DNA from: Mycoplasmataceae bacterium | GTDB lineage: Bacteria > Bacillota_I > Bacilli_A > Mycoplasmatales > Mycoplasmoidaceae | Length of the DNA stretch: 64,000 nt | Direction: 5' to 3' | NCBI GenBank assembly: GCA_031265955.1 | Contig: JAISBY010000008.1 | Coordinates: 1-64,000, forward strand | In this document: positions 8,866-18,716 of the stretch, piece after piece | How positions within the stretch are numbered: the stretch's first letter is position 1 | Layout: each line of letters begins with the position of its first letter | Translations under genes and position numbers: made by a program | Notes under the pieces: model-generated | Told to the model about the DNA's origin: nothing | What the model saw: only the letters and a program-made list of their open reading frames with translations | Database searches by the model: none

Positions 8866-9756
8866 ATGTCGTCATTAATAGAAAAATTATTTAAAGCTCA
8901 ACAGGCTCGTTTTGGTAAAGATGAGAAAACATTAATCAATTCTTTAGCTAAAAAGCAGGATCCTTGGCCGAATGGTATTGTCAAGAACGCTTTATCTATT
9001 ACAATAAAAATTGTGAATGGATTCAAATGTTTCGTGGTGCAAGACAAGCATCATGAACCTAATGATAATCGGATTGTTTTTATTCATGGTGGTGCATATG
9101 TGGGTGAAATTAGCCAGATACACTGGTTTTATATTAGAAATTTAATTAAAAAAACAAACGCTAAAATATATGTACCAATCTATCCTTTAACAACTAATGA
9201 ATATTCAGGACAACTTGATAGTATTGATTTCTTAGTAAATTTATATAAGCAAATAACTGAAAACGAACCAAATAAGATTTATCATATATTCGGTGATTCA
9301 GCTGGCGGCAATTTAGGGTTAATACTGGCTCAACAAATTAAAATGAATAATTACAAACATCCTCAAAATCTTATTTTGTTTTCTCCAGTACTTTCTATGG
9401 AAGATACTGTAACCGCTGAAGTGCTAGCTAAAAATGACCCCATTCTTCCCTATGATATGTTAAAAACTTTAATTAATTGACAACTTCAAAAAAATGACCC
9501 TAAAAATCCATTGTTTTCGCCACTATATGGGGATAGTAATAATGTAGGTAACATCCATATTTTTGTTGGTGCAAACGAATTCTTTTTATATTTTGTCAAA
9601 CTATATTGTACCCATCTTGATAAAGAAGGTATTAAGTATTATTTAGATATTAAAAAAGGTATGTACCATGACTATCCTATTTTTATGATTGAAAATGCTG
9701 CGAAAGAAACAAATAAGAAAGTTTACGATATTATTAATGGTAAATTTATTGAATAG
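8866..9756 (+). CDS. alpha/beta hydrolase, esterase/lipase of the HSL type
   Basis: A 296-residue cytoplasmic hydrolase. HGGAY (about residue 75) forms the oxyanion hole. GDSAGGN (about residues 144-150) carries the nucleophilic Ser, and MYHDYP near residue 266 supplies the likely catalytic His. This set defines the hormone-sensitive-lipase-like alpha/beta hydrolases, which cleave short acyl esters. One TGA is Trp. It is transcribed divergently from the flippase-like gene with a leaderless promoter. The natural substrate is unknown; host lipid or acetyl-ester use is only a guess. Confidence 0.85.
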
Positions 9757-9792
9757 CAAACATTTTCGTACTAAATCTAACGAATAAAAGTC

Positions 9793-9825
9793 GGCACATA
9801 ATGTGCCTATAAGTACATTTTTTTT
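9793..9825 (+). terminator. hairpin after the hydrolase gene
   Basis: GGCACA-taa-TGTGCC, then a T8 run after a short spacer. It lies 37 nt after the hydrolase stop. Confidence 0.5.
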
Positions 9826-9843
9826 GAATTTCATATTGTCTGT

Positions 9844-9849
9844 TATAAT
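9844..9849 (+). promoter_or_regulatory. -10 box upstream of the repeat lipoprotein
   Basis: TATAAT with TTGAAT about 14 bp upstream. It leaves a leader of about 165 nt before the ATG at 10021. The leader holds AGGAGAG just before the start and otherwise nothing I can assign. Confidence 0.4.
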
Positions 9850-10020
9850 GTTAAAGTTGGATGTGTTTTAGAAATAAACAACATCTGATTTTCAAGAAAC
9901 TACAATTATTTTTTAGGAAACTATTACTATATTTTTTTATTTTCGTTTCAAGCGCATCAATTTTTTGCGTCTAAGCCTATCCAACATCTAAATATTTCAT
10001 TATTACAGGAGAGAAAAAAT

Positions 10021-10737
10021 ATGAAAAAATTAAAATTAATTAAATTAATGGTTGGAGTTAGTTCTTTAGGAATTATTGGGTCTGGTTCAGCTATTGTATT
10101 ATCCCAATGTTCCAAAGACAAATCTACGCAAATAACATTTACTTCGTTAGTAGCGAACGGTGAAGCTAATATCCAAGACACCACGCAATTAACTTTATTC
10201 GTTAGTTCAGCAATCACTGATTTAACAGCCAGAGATATCAAAATTACTGCTAATAACGGTGCAACCGTCACCGTTACCAATGTTAGTGCTTTTAGTGCCG
10301 GTAGATATCGTTTAAATATTATTGGTAATTGAAGCCAGGGACACATTATTACCGGATTCACTATTGTAAAAACTGGTTACACCTTCACTAATAATATTAA
10401 GACATACCCAGTTCTACACAAATTTACTACTACCCCAATACAATATAGTAATTTAGTAGTTAATGGTACAGCTAACATTGAAACTACCACCCAGTTAAAT
10501 TTAACTATTAGTGCGGCAGTTAAGGATTTAACCGCAAGTGATATTACTATTACTGCTAATAATGGTGCCACTGTTAACATTACTGAAGTTAGTGCTTTTA
10601 GTGCCGGTGTCTATCGCTTTGAAATTAGTGGTAATTGAAAAGAAGGTGATGCTATTACCGGATTCACTATTGTAAAAACTGGTTACACCTTCACTAATAA
10701 TATTAAGACATACCCAGTTCTACACAAAGCCGCATAA
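10021..10737 (+). CDS. lipoprotein with two tandem Ig-like repeats
   Basis: 238 residues: signal MKKLKLIKLMVGV, then IVLSQC as lipobox. After this come two roughly 100-residue repeats with the pattern (A)DITITANNGATV..VSAFSAG(R/V)YR..ISGNW, each ending TGFTIVKTGYTF. The segments look like short beta-sandwich (bacterial Ig-like) units on the cell surface. Ends of the two repeats are identical in DNA over 76 bp (10347-10422 and 10653-10728), so unit number could change by recombination. Start chosen at the ATG after AGGAGAG. Role unknown, plausibly adhesion or antigenic. Confidence 0.8.
10347..10422 (+). repeat. 76-bp perfect direct repeat, copy 1 (copy 2 at 10653-10728)
   Basis: Both copies begin TATTACCGGATTC and end TTCTACACAAA without mismatch, in the same frame, 306 bp apart. 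Confidence 0.9.
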
Positions 10738-10863
10738 AATACAATAATTAACGATAGTTGTGTCTTTGTTGTTGGATAAGTTTTGACAACCTCGATATTT
10801 AAAATTATCAATAGTTTCTTTACATCTTTATATTTCATTTTACAATTACTGAAAAGATGTGCT

Positions 10864-10890
10864 AATAGTCTTCGTTAGAGGACTATTTTT
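10864..10890 (+). terminator. intrinsic terminator
   Basis: AATAGTC/GACTATT stem with a 10-nt loop, followed by a T-run, about 130 bp after the lipoprotein stop. Confidence 0.65.
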
Positions 10891-10910
10891 CATTTCTAAA
10901 TCAACTTTAT

Positions 10911-11008
10911 AGCAGAAATAATATATTAATACTGAATCAATCTCTGCTCAAATCCTCGATTATTAGATTTTTGAATCTATTTCTGCTAGCCAATAATTGT
11001 TTTATAAT
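10911..11008 (+). promoter_or_regulatory. feoA promoter with long-range inverted repeat
   Basis: AGCAGAAATA (10911-10920) and its exact complement TATTTCTGCT (10978-10987) flank 57 bp upstream of TATAAT (11003-11008). Because the -10 box lies downstream and the ATG follows 9 nt later, the repeat is outside the transcript. It would act as DNA operator sites, not as a riboswitch. Iron control is an inference from the neighbouring genes. Confidence 0.4.
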
Positions 11009-11017
11009 AGTTAACAT

Positions 11018-11275
11018 ATGCAACTATCTTACCGTTTAAAAGGGGAAGTGGTGAAAGTAACCGATGTTAATTTTAAGGATCAGTATATCTTGCACAAAAT
11101 GAATAACATCGGTATTACTAAAAACACGATTCTGAAAGTACTAGACTATGATAAAAGCAATACATTGCTTCATTTGTTAGTTTATGGCGTGGAATATGTG
11201 TTAAGAGCAGAAGATTGTAGGTACATCAATGTCAGGGAATATCAAGACAATAAACAGTTCCAAAGTAGAAAATAA
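11018..11275 (+). CDS. feoA: ferrous iron transport protein A-like (SH3 fold)
   Basis: 85 residues with a FeoA-type small beta-barrel pattern (LYxxGIT..I..V, then ..VYGVEYVLRAEDCRYINV). FeoA is a cytoplasmic accessory of FeoB. It overlaps the feoB start by 47 nt, which indicates translational coupling and supports the assignment. The start is probably leaderless. The C-terminal 12 residues (QDNKQFQSRK) extend past the fold within the overlap. Confidence 0.8.
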   Translation: MQLSYRLKGEVVKVTDVNFKDQYILHKMNNIGITKNTILKVLDYDKSNTLLHLLVYGVEYVLRAEDCRYINVREYQDNKQFQSRK

Positions 11276-13388
11276 TCAGTTGTTTGATGCTTGGCACAAG
11301 CATCATCATAAAACAGCACATCACCACCATGGTGGTCACTTTAACTTAAAAAATGTTAAAGAAATCTATTTATTATTAGGAACTCCTAATGTAGGTAAGT
11401 CTACGTTCTTTAATAAAATTACAACAGCAACAGCTCAAGTTTCTAATATTGACCGATTAACGGTAGAAGATACTATCGGTAGATATCGCAACAATAAAAG
11501 TATTGCCTTAATGGATTTACCAGGGATTCATAATTTATCACACCCAATTGACGAAGAAAAGGTTGTCGGTCACGAGATATTCAATGAACATTTTAATAAA
11601 ATTATCAACATTATCGGTGCACAATCCATTCAACGAGATTTGATGCTTACATTACAATGCATCGAAACCGGCATGTTGAATACCGTAGTTATCAATATGG
11701 TTGATGAAATCCATAACAAGTCAATTGATTGTAAAAAATTAAGTAAATATTTAAATGGCACCAATATTGTTTTAGCACAATCCAATCGGAATATTGGTAT
11801 TGATAAGGCAAAAGATTCTAGCATCAAAAGTAAATTTGTAGATCCTCACGTCATCACTTATTCTAACCGAGTTGAAACTTATATTCGTAAATTATCAAAT
11901 GTTTTACCAAACCGAAGAGTATCAAATCGGTTTTATGCTTTGATGTTACTGGAAGGTAATCAATATATTGTTGAACAATTACAAAAACATTACCCTGAGT
12001 ACTATAAGAAAGTGAAACAAGTTTTAGGTAATGTTTGTTTGTATGATGAAATTATTAATACTAAAAAAGCATATATTGAAAAAATTATTAATAATTCCAC
12101 AACCATTCCTAAAGACAAATATGTCAAAGTAGCTAAACATAAGCACTATAAAGCAGATCGATTTTTTTTAAATAAATGAATTGGTATTCCTTTATTTATT
12201 TTATTGATAGTTAGTATTTATTTCATTTCTTTTGGGCCGTGAACTGGTGGTGGACTACAAACACTAATCGCTGATGATTTATTTAACAAACTCATTATTA
12301 ATAATATTCATAATTTGTATGCAAACGGTTCGCCTGCAGCGCAATGAGTTAGTGATTTTTTTGTGGATGGTGTATTAAATGGATTTTTTGCAGTGTTATC
12401 ATTCATTCCAGTCATTGTGATTCTATTTATCCTAGTTAATATCATTAATCAAGTAGGCATATTGTCCAGAGTATCAGTTTTGTTGGACCAAATGTTCGAA
12501 AGATTTGGCATTAGTGGTAGAAGCGTGGTGAATCTATTAACTGGATTTGGTTGTAATGTACCAGCTATTATGTTAGCACGTAGCGCTAACTCAACGAAGG
12601 AAAGAATCATTTCCATTTTAATTGCTCCATTTATTGCTTGCAGTGCTAGAGTAATAGTTATTGCTTTTGTATCCAATCTTCTATTCGGGCTTACATGAGG
12701 ATGAACAGCCATGATTTTATTTACTGTTTCTTCAGGATTAGTTGCACTAATTATGGGTTTAATTTTTTCCAAAACAATGTTTCGTAAAACCAAGTCATTC
12801 TTTTTAATAGAAATGGTAGGTTGAAGAAAACCAGATGTGGTAGTCATTGCTAAAAGTGTTTGATTACAGTTAAAAGAGTTTATTAAGAAAGCGGCTGTCA
12901 TGATTGTGTTAGCTAGTTTAATTATTTGGTTACTGCTACATATTTGTCCAGGTAAGCCATTTAGTACTTGATATGATAATAACGACGAAACCATTGGTAG
13001 TTCATTATTAGGTTATGCTTCCAAAGGTTTGCAATATGTTTTTGTACCAATTGGTTTTGGTAATATTGGTAGCGGATCGTTAGGAACTAATGATGGTTGA
13101 AAATTGACAGCATCCTTGTTAAGTGCTTTGCCTGCCAAAGAAATTGCTATTGCAAATATTAGTATGTTGGGGTTAGATAACGCACAATTTTGATCAACTC
13201 ATATTGCTGAAGGATTAAGTTATATGACGATGATCTTATTGATGACACCTTGTGTAGCAACTATGGCGGTGCTTAAAAAAGAAGGTGGCTGAAAAAAATT
13301 AGGCATATCCTTATGATCTTCATTTGCGGTGGCTTATGCAATGTCAGTTTTAATTTATTGAGTAAGTTTCGTAATTACAAGTTTTTAA
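11229..13388 (+). CDS. feoB: ferrous iron transporter FeoB
   Basis: FeoB imports Fe2+ across the membrane and has an N-terminal GTPase. The 719-residue product shows G1 GTPNVGKST (residues 51-59), G3 DLPG and G4 NMVD. About eight to ten membrane segments follow, with the gate motifs GFGCNVPAI and SALPAKEIAI. It begins with an uncommon His-rich tail, HKHHHKTAHHHHGGH (residues 23-37), which may bind metal. The ATG lies inside feoA; an internal start would remove the His-rich part, but none has a better context. Several TGA are Trp. Fe2+ uptake fits the Fe-S dependent anaerobic enzyme NrdG nearby. Confidence 0.95.
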
Positions 13389-13481
13389 TCAAAGATTTTG
13401 TATTGAAGTAAATTAATGATTTTAATATCTCCAATGACTATAATAATGAAGCAAGTTTAAGAAACAAATAAAAGGACAAAA

Positions 13482-16400
13482 TTGTCTAATAGTGTAACGC
13501 AATCCACAATAAAGCAACCGAATATTCATAATTCAGCCTTTTATACTTTTTCATGAATTGGAGTTGCTTGCTTTTCGTTACTAACAGCTATGTTCACAGT
13601 AATTGTAACTACTCTAGGTCCAATCGGTGGAAGTGACATTGAGACAGTAAAACTTTTTGGATTATGAGTGCCAGGATTAGTAACCAACTCAGCAGCTTGA
13701 ACCTTATATCTATCTATTAGTTTAACACTCATATCTTTTGGATTAACGATTTTTATGCTGTCTTTTGATCAAAGAACCTATCGTTTTAATGCGTCTGCTC
13801 CTTTTATGAGAGTGGCCTTTTTTACATGTGTTCTTAGTTTATTAGCTTTTATTAGTGGTGCTATTTCACAACCAAGTGTGAGCAGTGATTATGTAACTAA
13901 CATGTTATGAGCAAATCATAACGGACACGTCTCATTAACCACTGTAGGTATTATTGTGATAGTCATTTGAAGTTTATATGGGTTATATTTTGCCTATGAA
14001 TTTATCATCGGTTATGTCCACACAGTTCTTTTAAGGTCAAGAATTAGTTTGATTAACCCAAATGATATTGATTTACTTACTCACGTATATGCTAACCATA
14101 AGGATTCCGTAACTTTAATGTATGGAAAAATTTTTGTTTGATGGCATCATTTGAAAAAAAGACAGCAATTCCAAAATAAATTAAGCCGTTGATATTTGGT
14201 TAATAAATATGTATTTGTGAATATTGTATATTCATCCATATTTATTACTTCAATTATTTTTTGAATATTATACGGTTGCTTGTTTCGTTCTGATAACCCG
14301 CTTGATACCCAAAATTGATTTTGAGTGACATTTACATTTTGAATATTATCTTTTATATTTTTAGGTACTTTAATCATTAACACTACTTGAAGCTTAAGAC
14401 GTTGTCGAAAATATGACAAATACAAACAGCGAAAAGACTATTTGTCATACGCTTTTGCTATTTGCGTGCCATTTCTTGGAGCAATTACCGAAATCAAATA
14501 TCGTAGAAATGAATTTGCTCATAAACGTGAACAAATTCTGATTAAAAGAAAACGAAGAGTGCATATGATTGTTTTCATAACTTTTTTTAATGTCATTTCC
14601 TTAATAATGGCTTCTTCTATTGTTGTTTTAGGTTCTTTTTTAGGAGCATCGTTAACTGTTAAATACAACCCTACTCCATACAGCTTTAAAAAATTGGATG
14701 TTTCTGATAATAGAATTGGTAATTTGCAAGAACAATATCAGGCTATGACTTTAAATAAAACTGGAAGCACTGACCCACGAATCTATAGTGCATTAACGTA
14801 CAACACTGGCTTCAATGCCTATAACCATAACATGCATTTCTTTATGGATGAAGATGGTCATTTTTTTAACGGACAATCACGAGCTGAATCTGCTGTAGCA
14901 ATCAGCCAATCAATTAATGGAATTGCGAGAACACTAGGTTCTGATCATGACACAGCCATAGAAGGAGAGTATAACTATAATTGAAACGATGGTTCCACCG
15001 TTGCTGCCAATCTAAGAGGTGTACGAGATATTCAACAAACCAAGTTTGAAAATGATGAAACTCAATTAAATTATGGGAATTGAATATCTGACGATCCAGT
15101 TTATTATTCTGCTATAGACCCAAGCGAAAATATATTTGCTCAAAGCACTCCGGAAAATCTTTTAGCTGATAATACATTAGGAACAACCACAGGTTTATTT
15201 GATTTTTTATCATTTGAAGAGCTAGATCAGGATTCTACTAGATCATGATTTGTACCTGAATATGATACATTAAGAAATGCTAGTGTGATGCAAGGATATG
15301 GAAATACCAAAAATTTTATTAACATGTCACAAGTCTATGCTTCTAATTATGCCTACAATTATGTAATTCCATTGGTACCTATGCCACTAAACCAAATGAC
15401 TGGTAAAGTAATGGGGGGTATGGCTACAATGTCTCGTTTTGCCATTCAGGACTCCCAGCGATTTGCGTTACCAAGTCTTGGTGGTATTCTAGGGTTATAT
15501 CAATTACGCCGTTGTTTATCTATTAACCAAATTGCTATTGTTGATAATAATGGGAATCCTATTTTAGGACCACAAGGGAATCCAATTCATTTTACATACA
15601 TTACTGGACATCTTGACGCCTATGATAATGGTGGTACAGTTCGAAGAGTGCAATTACAGGGTGTGAATCAAATATTTGAGAATGAATTATTCACTCACGA
15701 CGCTAATGGTAAACGCACTGGTGAAACTGGTAATTATGTCTTGATGGGAGCTGATTGAAACTTATTAATGCCACAAACTAAAGATTACGAAGGTGATAAC
15801 ACCGATGATGATCCAGCGATTGTTCCTTGAAATTTTGCAGAATACAAATCTGGTGCTGATGTTTCTAAAGGTGGAGATGAGAGTAATTGGGTTTCATACA
15901 ATTCTTATGATGTACAAAATCAATATAAAAATGGTGATGTTGTAAGGTATGATGTTACGAACTCGGATTTAGATGATGTAGCCGGTATCCCAGGTTCAGG
16001 CACATCCAAACACGATTCCTCTTTGTCACCTTATACTGATTTTAATAAAACTGATGGAAAAGGAACAACACTTTATCAAGCGATTGGTAATGTGCCAAAT
16101 GGGGAATCTCCACTTAAAGACGATGAATTAAATAACCAATATTGAAGATATTTTATTCATCATGTGGCGAAAGGCACATCAATTACAAGGGAGGCACGAA
16201 GAAACTATATTCCTGTGGCAGATTCTGATAAAAAAATTGTGCCAATAAGTAATGTGCAGCAAGCAGAACCATTGGATAATTATCGTGGTGCTACGTTCTA
16301 TTCTACACATGCCACTCCAACCGCAAGACAAGCCGGCGAAAGTTATGATGGATCAAATCAAAATGTAACTACAAGCGATTTAAATATCTTTAAATTTAAT

Positions 16401-16532
16401 ATTGATGGTTTTCTAGCTTCCTACAATATTGATGTTGACTCCACCTTTTCATTTGATAATAATTTTATTTATTCTGATCACATGCCAGTTGCTATTAAAT
16501 TTAGTTTAAAAGCACCATCTCAAAACTATTAA
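13482..16532 (+). CDS. membrane-anchored endonuclease/exonuclease/phosphatase-family nuclease (MnuA-like)
   Basis: A 1,016-residue protein starting at TTG after AAAGGA. The first 400 residues form a multi-pass membrane domain with many TGA-encoded Trp. From about residue 437 the EEP fold appears: ALTYNTGF, then TGHLDAYDNGG..RRVQLQG, VLMGADWN (GDxN-type metal site) and C-terminal SDHMPVAI (catalytic SDH). Mycoplasma membrane nucleases of this kind digest host nucleic acid outside the cell to supply nucleotide precursors. That fits an organism without de novo purine and pyrimidine synthesis. A long insertion lies between the first EEP motifs and the SDH motif. Topology is predicted, not shown. 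Confidence 0.85.
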
Positions 16533-16556
16533 TTATTTTGGAATCAGATAGAGATA

Positions 16557-17068
16557 TTAGTATCCGTTAACATGAGTTGCATCCCATTCGAAAAAATCAT
16601 CAAAACTACTATTTAAATCTTCCAATCAATCATCGTATCATTTACGATCATTGTTATTGAGTGTATAACCATTGCCTGGTTTAATATTTTCATATGTTTT
16701 GAATCAGCCAAACTTTGCATTTTTTTCCAAGCACAAAAACGAAATCACCCATTTCAATCGGTTAAATGGTTATAAGAAACGGCAGGATGACGCATAAAGT
16801 CATAACCATAAGAATATACTTCGACAGTCGAATTAAATCATTCAGTTCCTTCGGCATTATATTTTTGGCTTCAGCCTTCTTTAGCTCAATTTTCATAATA
16901 ACCTGGTTTATCAATAAATGGTTGTCATATAACAGAATCTTTTGGAGTTATATTTCACTCATTGGGAATAGTTGTGGTGTAATCAATGTCTAATAATTTT
17001 TCTCCAGTATGAGCGCCACTATACCTCCTTGATATTTTTGATAAATTATTATCAGAAAAAATAAGCAA
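16557..17068 (-). pseudogene. frameshifted gene for a Trp/Asn-rich protein, remnant or off-switched
   Basis: The - strand is open from TTG 17068 (MLIFSDNN) through WNITPKDSVIWQPF and NHLTDWNGWFRF into a run of seven A (T7 at 16720-16726 on +). It then goes wrong in that frame. The other frame continues sensibly as NAKFGWFKTYENIKPGNGY down to EWDATHVNGY and a stop at 16557. One extra A would join the frames into about 170 codons. There is no signal peptide and the start is poor, so it may be the tail of a decayed surface protein. It is convergent with the nuclease gene. Family unknown. Confidence 0.5.
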
Positions 17069-17075
17069 TTAACAT

Positions 17076-17081
17076 TATAAT
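17076..17081 (+). promoter_or_regulatory. -10 box upstream of the AG repeat
   Basis: TATAAT on the + strand. Transcription would begin about 7 nt later, so the AG repeat at 17095 would be in the 5' leader of the lipoprotein at 17230. Confidence 0.45.
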
Positions 17082-17094
17082 TAAACTTATGTTA

Positions 17095-17116
17095 AGAGAG
17101 AGAGAGAGAGAGAGAG
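17095..17116 (+). repeat. (AG)11 dinucleotide repeat
   Basis: Eleven uninterrupted AG units between a -10 box and a hairpin, upstream of a lipoprotein. It is followed by a five-codon reading frame (ATG CCT ACG GCA TAG). Such tracts change length by slippage. Confidence 0.95.
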
Positions 17117-17155
17117 TAAATATGCCTACGGCATAGTTTTTTCTTCTTTCTCCGA

Positions 17156-17189
17156 ACAAGATATAGTGGTTACTATATCTTGTTTTTTT
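17156..17189. terminator. strong 12-bp hairpin with T7 tail in the lipoprotein leader
   Basis: ACAAGATATAGT/ACTATATCTTGT with loop GGTT, followed by T7. It lies 40 nt before the lipoprotein ATG. It could terminate the leader transcript prematurely, or terminate an RNA unrelated to the next gene. Confidence 0.8.
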
Positions 17190-17229
17190 GTCTATTAACT
17201 TAAATACAAATTAATAAGGAAGATAAAAA

Positions 17230-17718
17230 ATGAAAAAATTGAACAAAATAAAATTGCTAGCACCATTATTGACAGTAGGTGTTTGTGGTGGTGCTGTTGT
17301 TGGTGTGACAAATTGTTCGGGAGACAATTCTTTAAAAATCGACTTTTTGTCAGATGATGAAATTTGAGAACCAGAAAAGGGAATCTGAGATGCAATAGGT
17401 ATTTATGATTTTGATAAAGCTGAATATAAAACTATCGTCACAACTCACATGGGAGGTGCCCCCTCAGGCTCTGCCGAAAGTTCAGGGATGGGTGATGCTT
17501 TTTTCTTTGATATTGGGCAAGATATTAGAATTACAGGAGCTTATTCTTCTAAAATTGGCACATCTATTATGTATCTAATTTCTACAAATTTTCATAAAAA
17601 AGGAGACAAAATAAAAATTCATGCATGGGGTTCAAAACAAACTACAACTGATTTATTTACAGATAATTTGTCTGTATATGAATGAATTAAATTGGATATT
17701 ACCGCATCTTTTAAATAA
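17230..17718 (+). CDS. predicted lipoprotein, intact paralogue
   Basis: 162 residues. The signal peptide MKKLNKIKLLAPLLTVGVCG leads to a lipobox near GVTNC (Cys about residue 29). The mature part contains SLKIDFLSDDE, FDKAEYKTIVTT and a Gly/Ser-rich segment ending SVYEWIKLDITASFK. The next gene is a clear paralogue (NCARDESLKIYL.., YKTIITTEFDD, WNEIKLVVSW). A ribosome-binding site AAGGAAG precedes the ATG. Surface-exposed antigen-like family of unknown function. Expression may depend on the leader repeat and hairpin upstream. Confidence 0.75.
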
Positions 17719-17747
17719 GATTGTAGATTAATTATTATCAGATAATT

Positions 17748-18279
17748 ATGGAAATGATAAAGAAATTAAATTTAATTAAAATTATTGGAGGGGGGGGGAT
17801 TATTAGGTGTTGTTAGTTTTGTCCCGCTTGTCGGTTTGACAAATTGTGCAAGAGATGAGTCTTTAAAAATTTACCTCGGAGATATGTTTTTATATGAATA
17901 TGATGAATACACTTCGGCATTTGCAGTTTCCGCTGGTGCTTATAATTCCATTGAAAACAAATATAAAACCATCATTACAACCGAATTTGATGACAAACCA
18001 GCTGGCGTTAACTCTAACCACGATGAGTATTTTTTTAGTGTTTCTCAACAATTATTTTTTACTGCTGGGACGGTGGGTGACTTTCCAACAAATGTGTGTT
18101 TTCTAGAATTTAGAACCATTCCCAAACCAAATGACCAAAGAACAATTAAGGCCTGAGCAACAGAACAAGTTCTGCCAAATTTGGCTGATGAAAGTATTGA
18201 TTTTTCATCATACAGTTGAAATGAAATTAAATTAGTTGTATCTTGAGCCTCTGTCAAACCCTTGTTAAATAATAATTAA
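17748..18279 (+). pseudogene. phase-off lipoprotein gene, frame broken at a G9 tract
   Basis: The signal peptide MEMIKKLNLIKIIGGGG is encoded in one frame up to G9 at 17790-17798. With nine G the frame then ends at TAG after IIRCC. The rest of the gene lies in another frame: LLGVVSFVPLVGLTNC (lipobox), then ARDESLKIYLG and on to the stop at 18279. Removing one G (G8) joins them into a normal lipoprotein of about 176 residues, paralogous to the gene just upstream. The tract is inside the signal peptide, the classical place for slippage switching. A sequencing error in the tract would look the same. Confidence 0.8.
17790..17798 (+). repeat. G9 homopolymer in a lipoprotein signal peptide
   Basis: Nine G in a stretch of very low GC. 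Length 8 or 11 restores the reading frame; length 9 gives early termination. Confidence 0.9.
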
Positions 18280-18675
18280 ATAACAATTTTATTTTATGCT
18301 TTTCTAAGTAGTTATTGACTAACATATCTATAAATTATGATTGTGGTATTTGGAACATATATTCAAAATTAACAACCGTTTAAGCCTTTTATCTTACTGA
18401 TAAATTTCCTTCTAGCGTTTCTTTGTCTAAAAGTTTTTCTACTAATAGTTTTTACATTTACTCGCTAATCTCCAAAATTGTCGTTCATAGATGTTTCGTT
18501 TGACTAAATAAATTGTTTATCAGTTCTGTGATCGACATAGTCTTATGTAGTTCTATAATTTTCCTCATTTTAAGCACATTTCTAATTGAAAGTAATATGA
18601 CAAACTGACTATGGCGTCTATGATACCCCCACTCTTTTTTTAAAACCCTATCTATTGCCGCTAACGAAAGTATTG
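18280..18675. other. gene-poor stretch between lipoprotein and tmRNA
   Basis: No convincing gene. The - strand holds an 80-codon open frame (18485-18727) that runs through the tmRNA leader hairpin and has no recognisable motif. A 20-codon piece (about 18392-18451) reads LLVEKLLDKETLEG, which recalls the C-terminal tail of FtsH proteases. This may be a decayed ftsH end, but it is too short to claim. Confidence 0.4.
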
Positions 18676-18711
18676 TATAATCATTTTCCCAATTACTCGT
18701 AATTGGGAAAA
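18676..18711 (+). promoter_or_regulatory. tmRNA promoter and leader hairpin
   Basis: TATAAT at 18676-18681, with TTGCCG 15 bp upstream. Then comes a perfect 13-bp inverted repeat TTTTCCCAATTAC-TC-GTAATTGGGAAAA (18684-18711), which ends 5 nt before the mature tmRNA 5' end. It would be the first thing transcribed, possibly a processing signal, or else a double-stranded operator. Confidence 0.6.
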
Positions 18712-18716
18712 ACTTT

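Noticed and set aside
10911-11017. Riboswitch in front of feoA
   Set aside because: The -10 box lies downstream of the inverted repeat and only 9 nt before the ATG, so the repeat is not transcribed with feoA.
12449-12994. 181-codon frame opposite feoB
   Set aside because: It is antisense to the conserved feoB membrane domain (GFGCNVPAI region), a typical shadow in code-4 genomes.
16766-16993. 75-codon hydrophobic frame on the + strand
   Set aside because: It is the complement of the better-supported broken gene on the - strand and has no ribosome-binding site.
18389-18451. FtsH C-terminal fragment (LLVEKLLDKETLEG)
   Set aside because: Only 20 codons between stops. The match is suggestive but too short to annotate as a gene.
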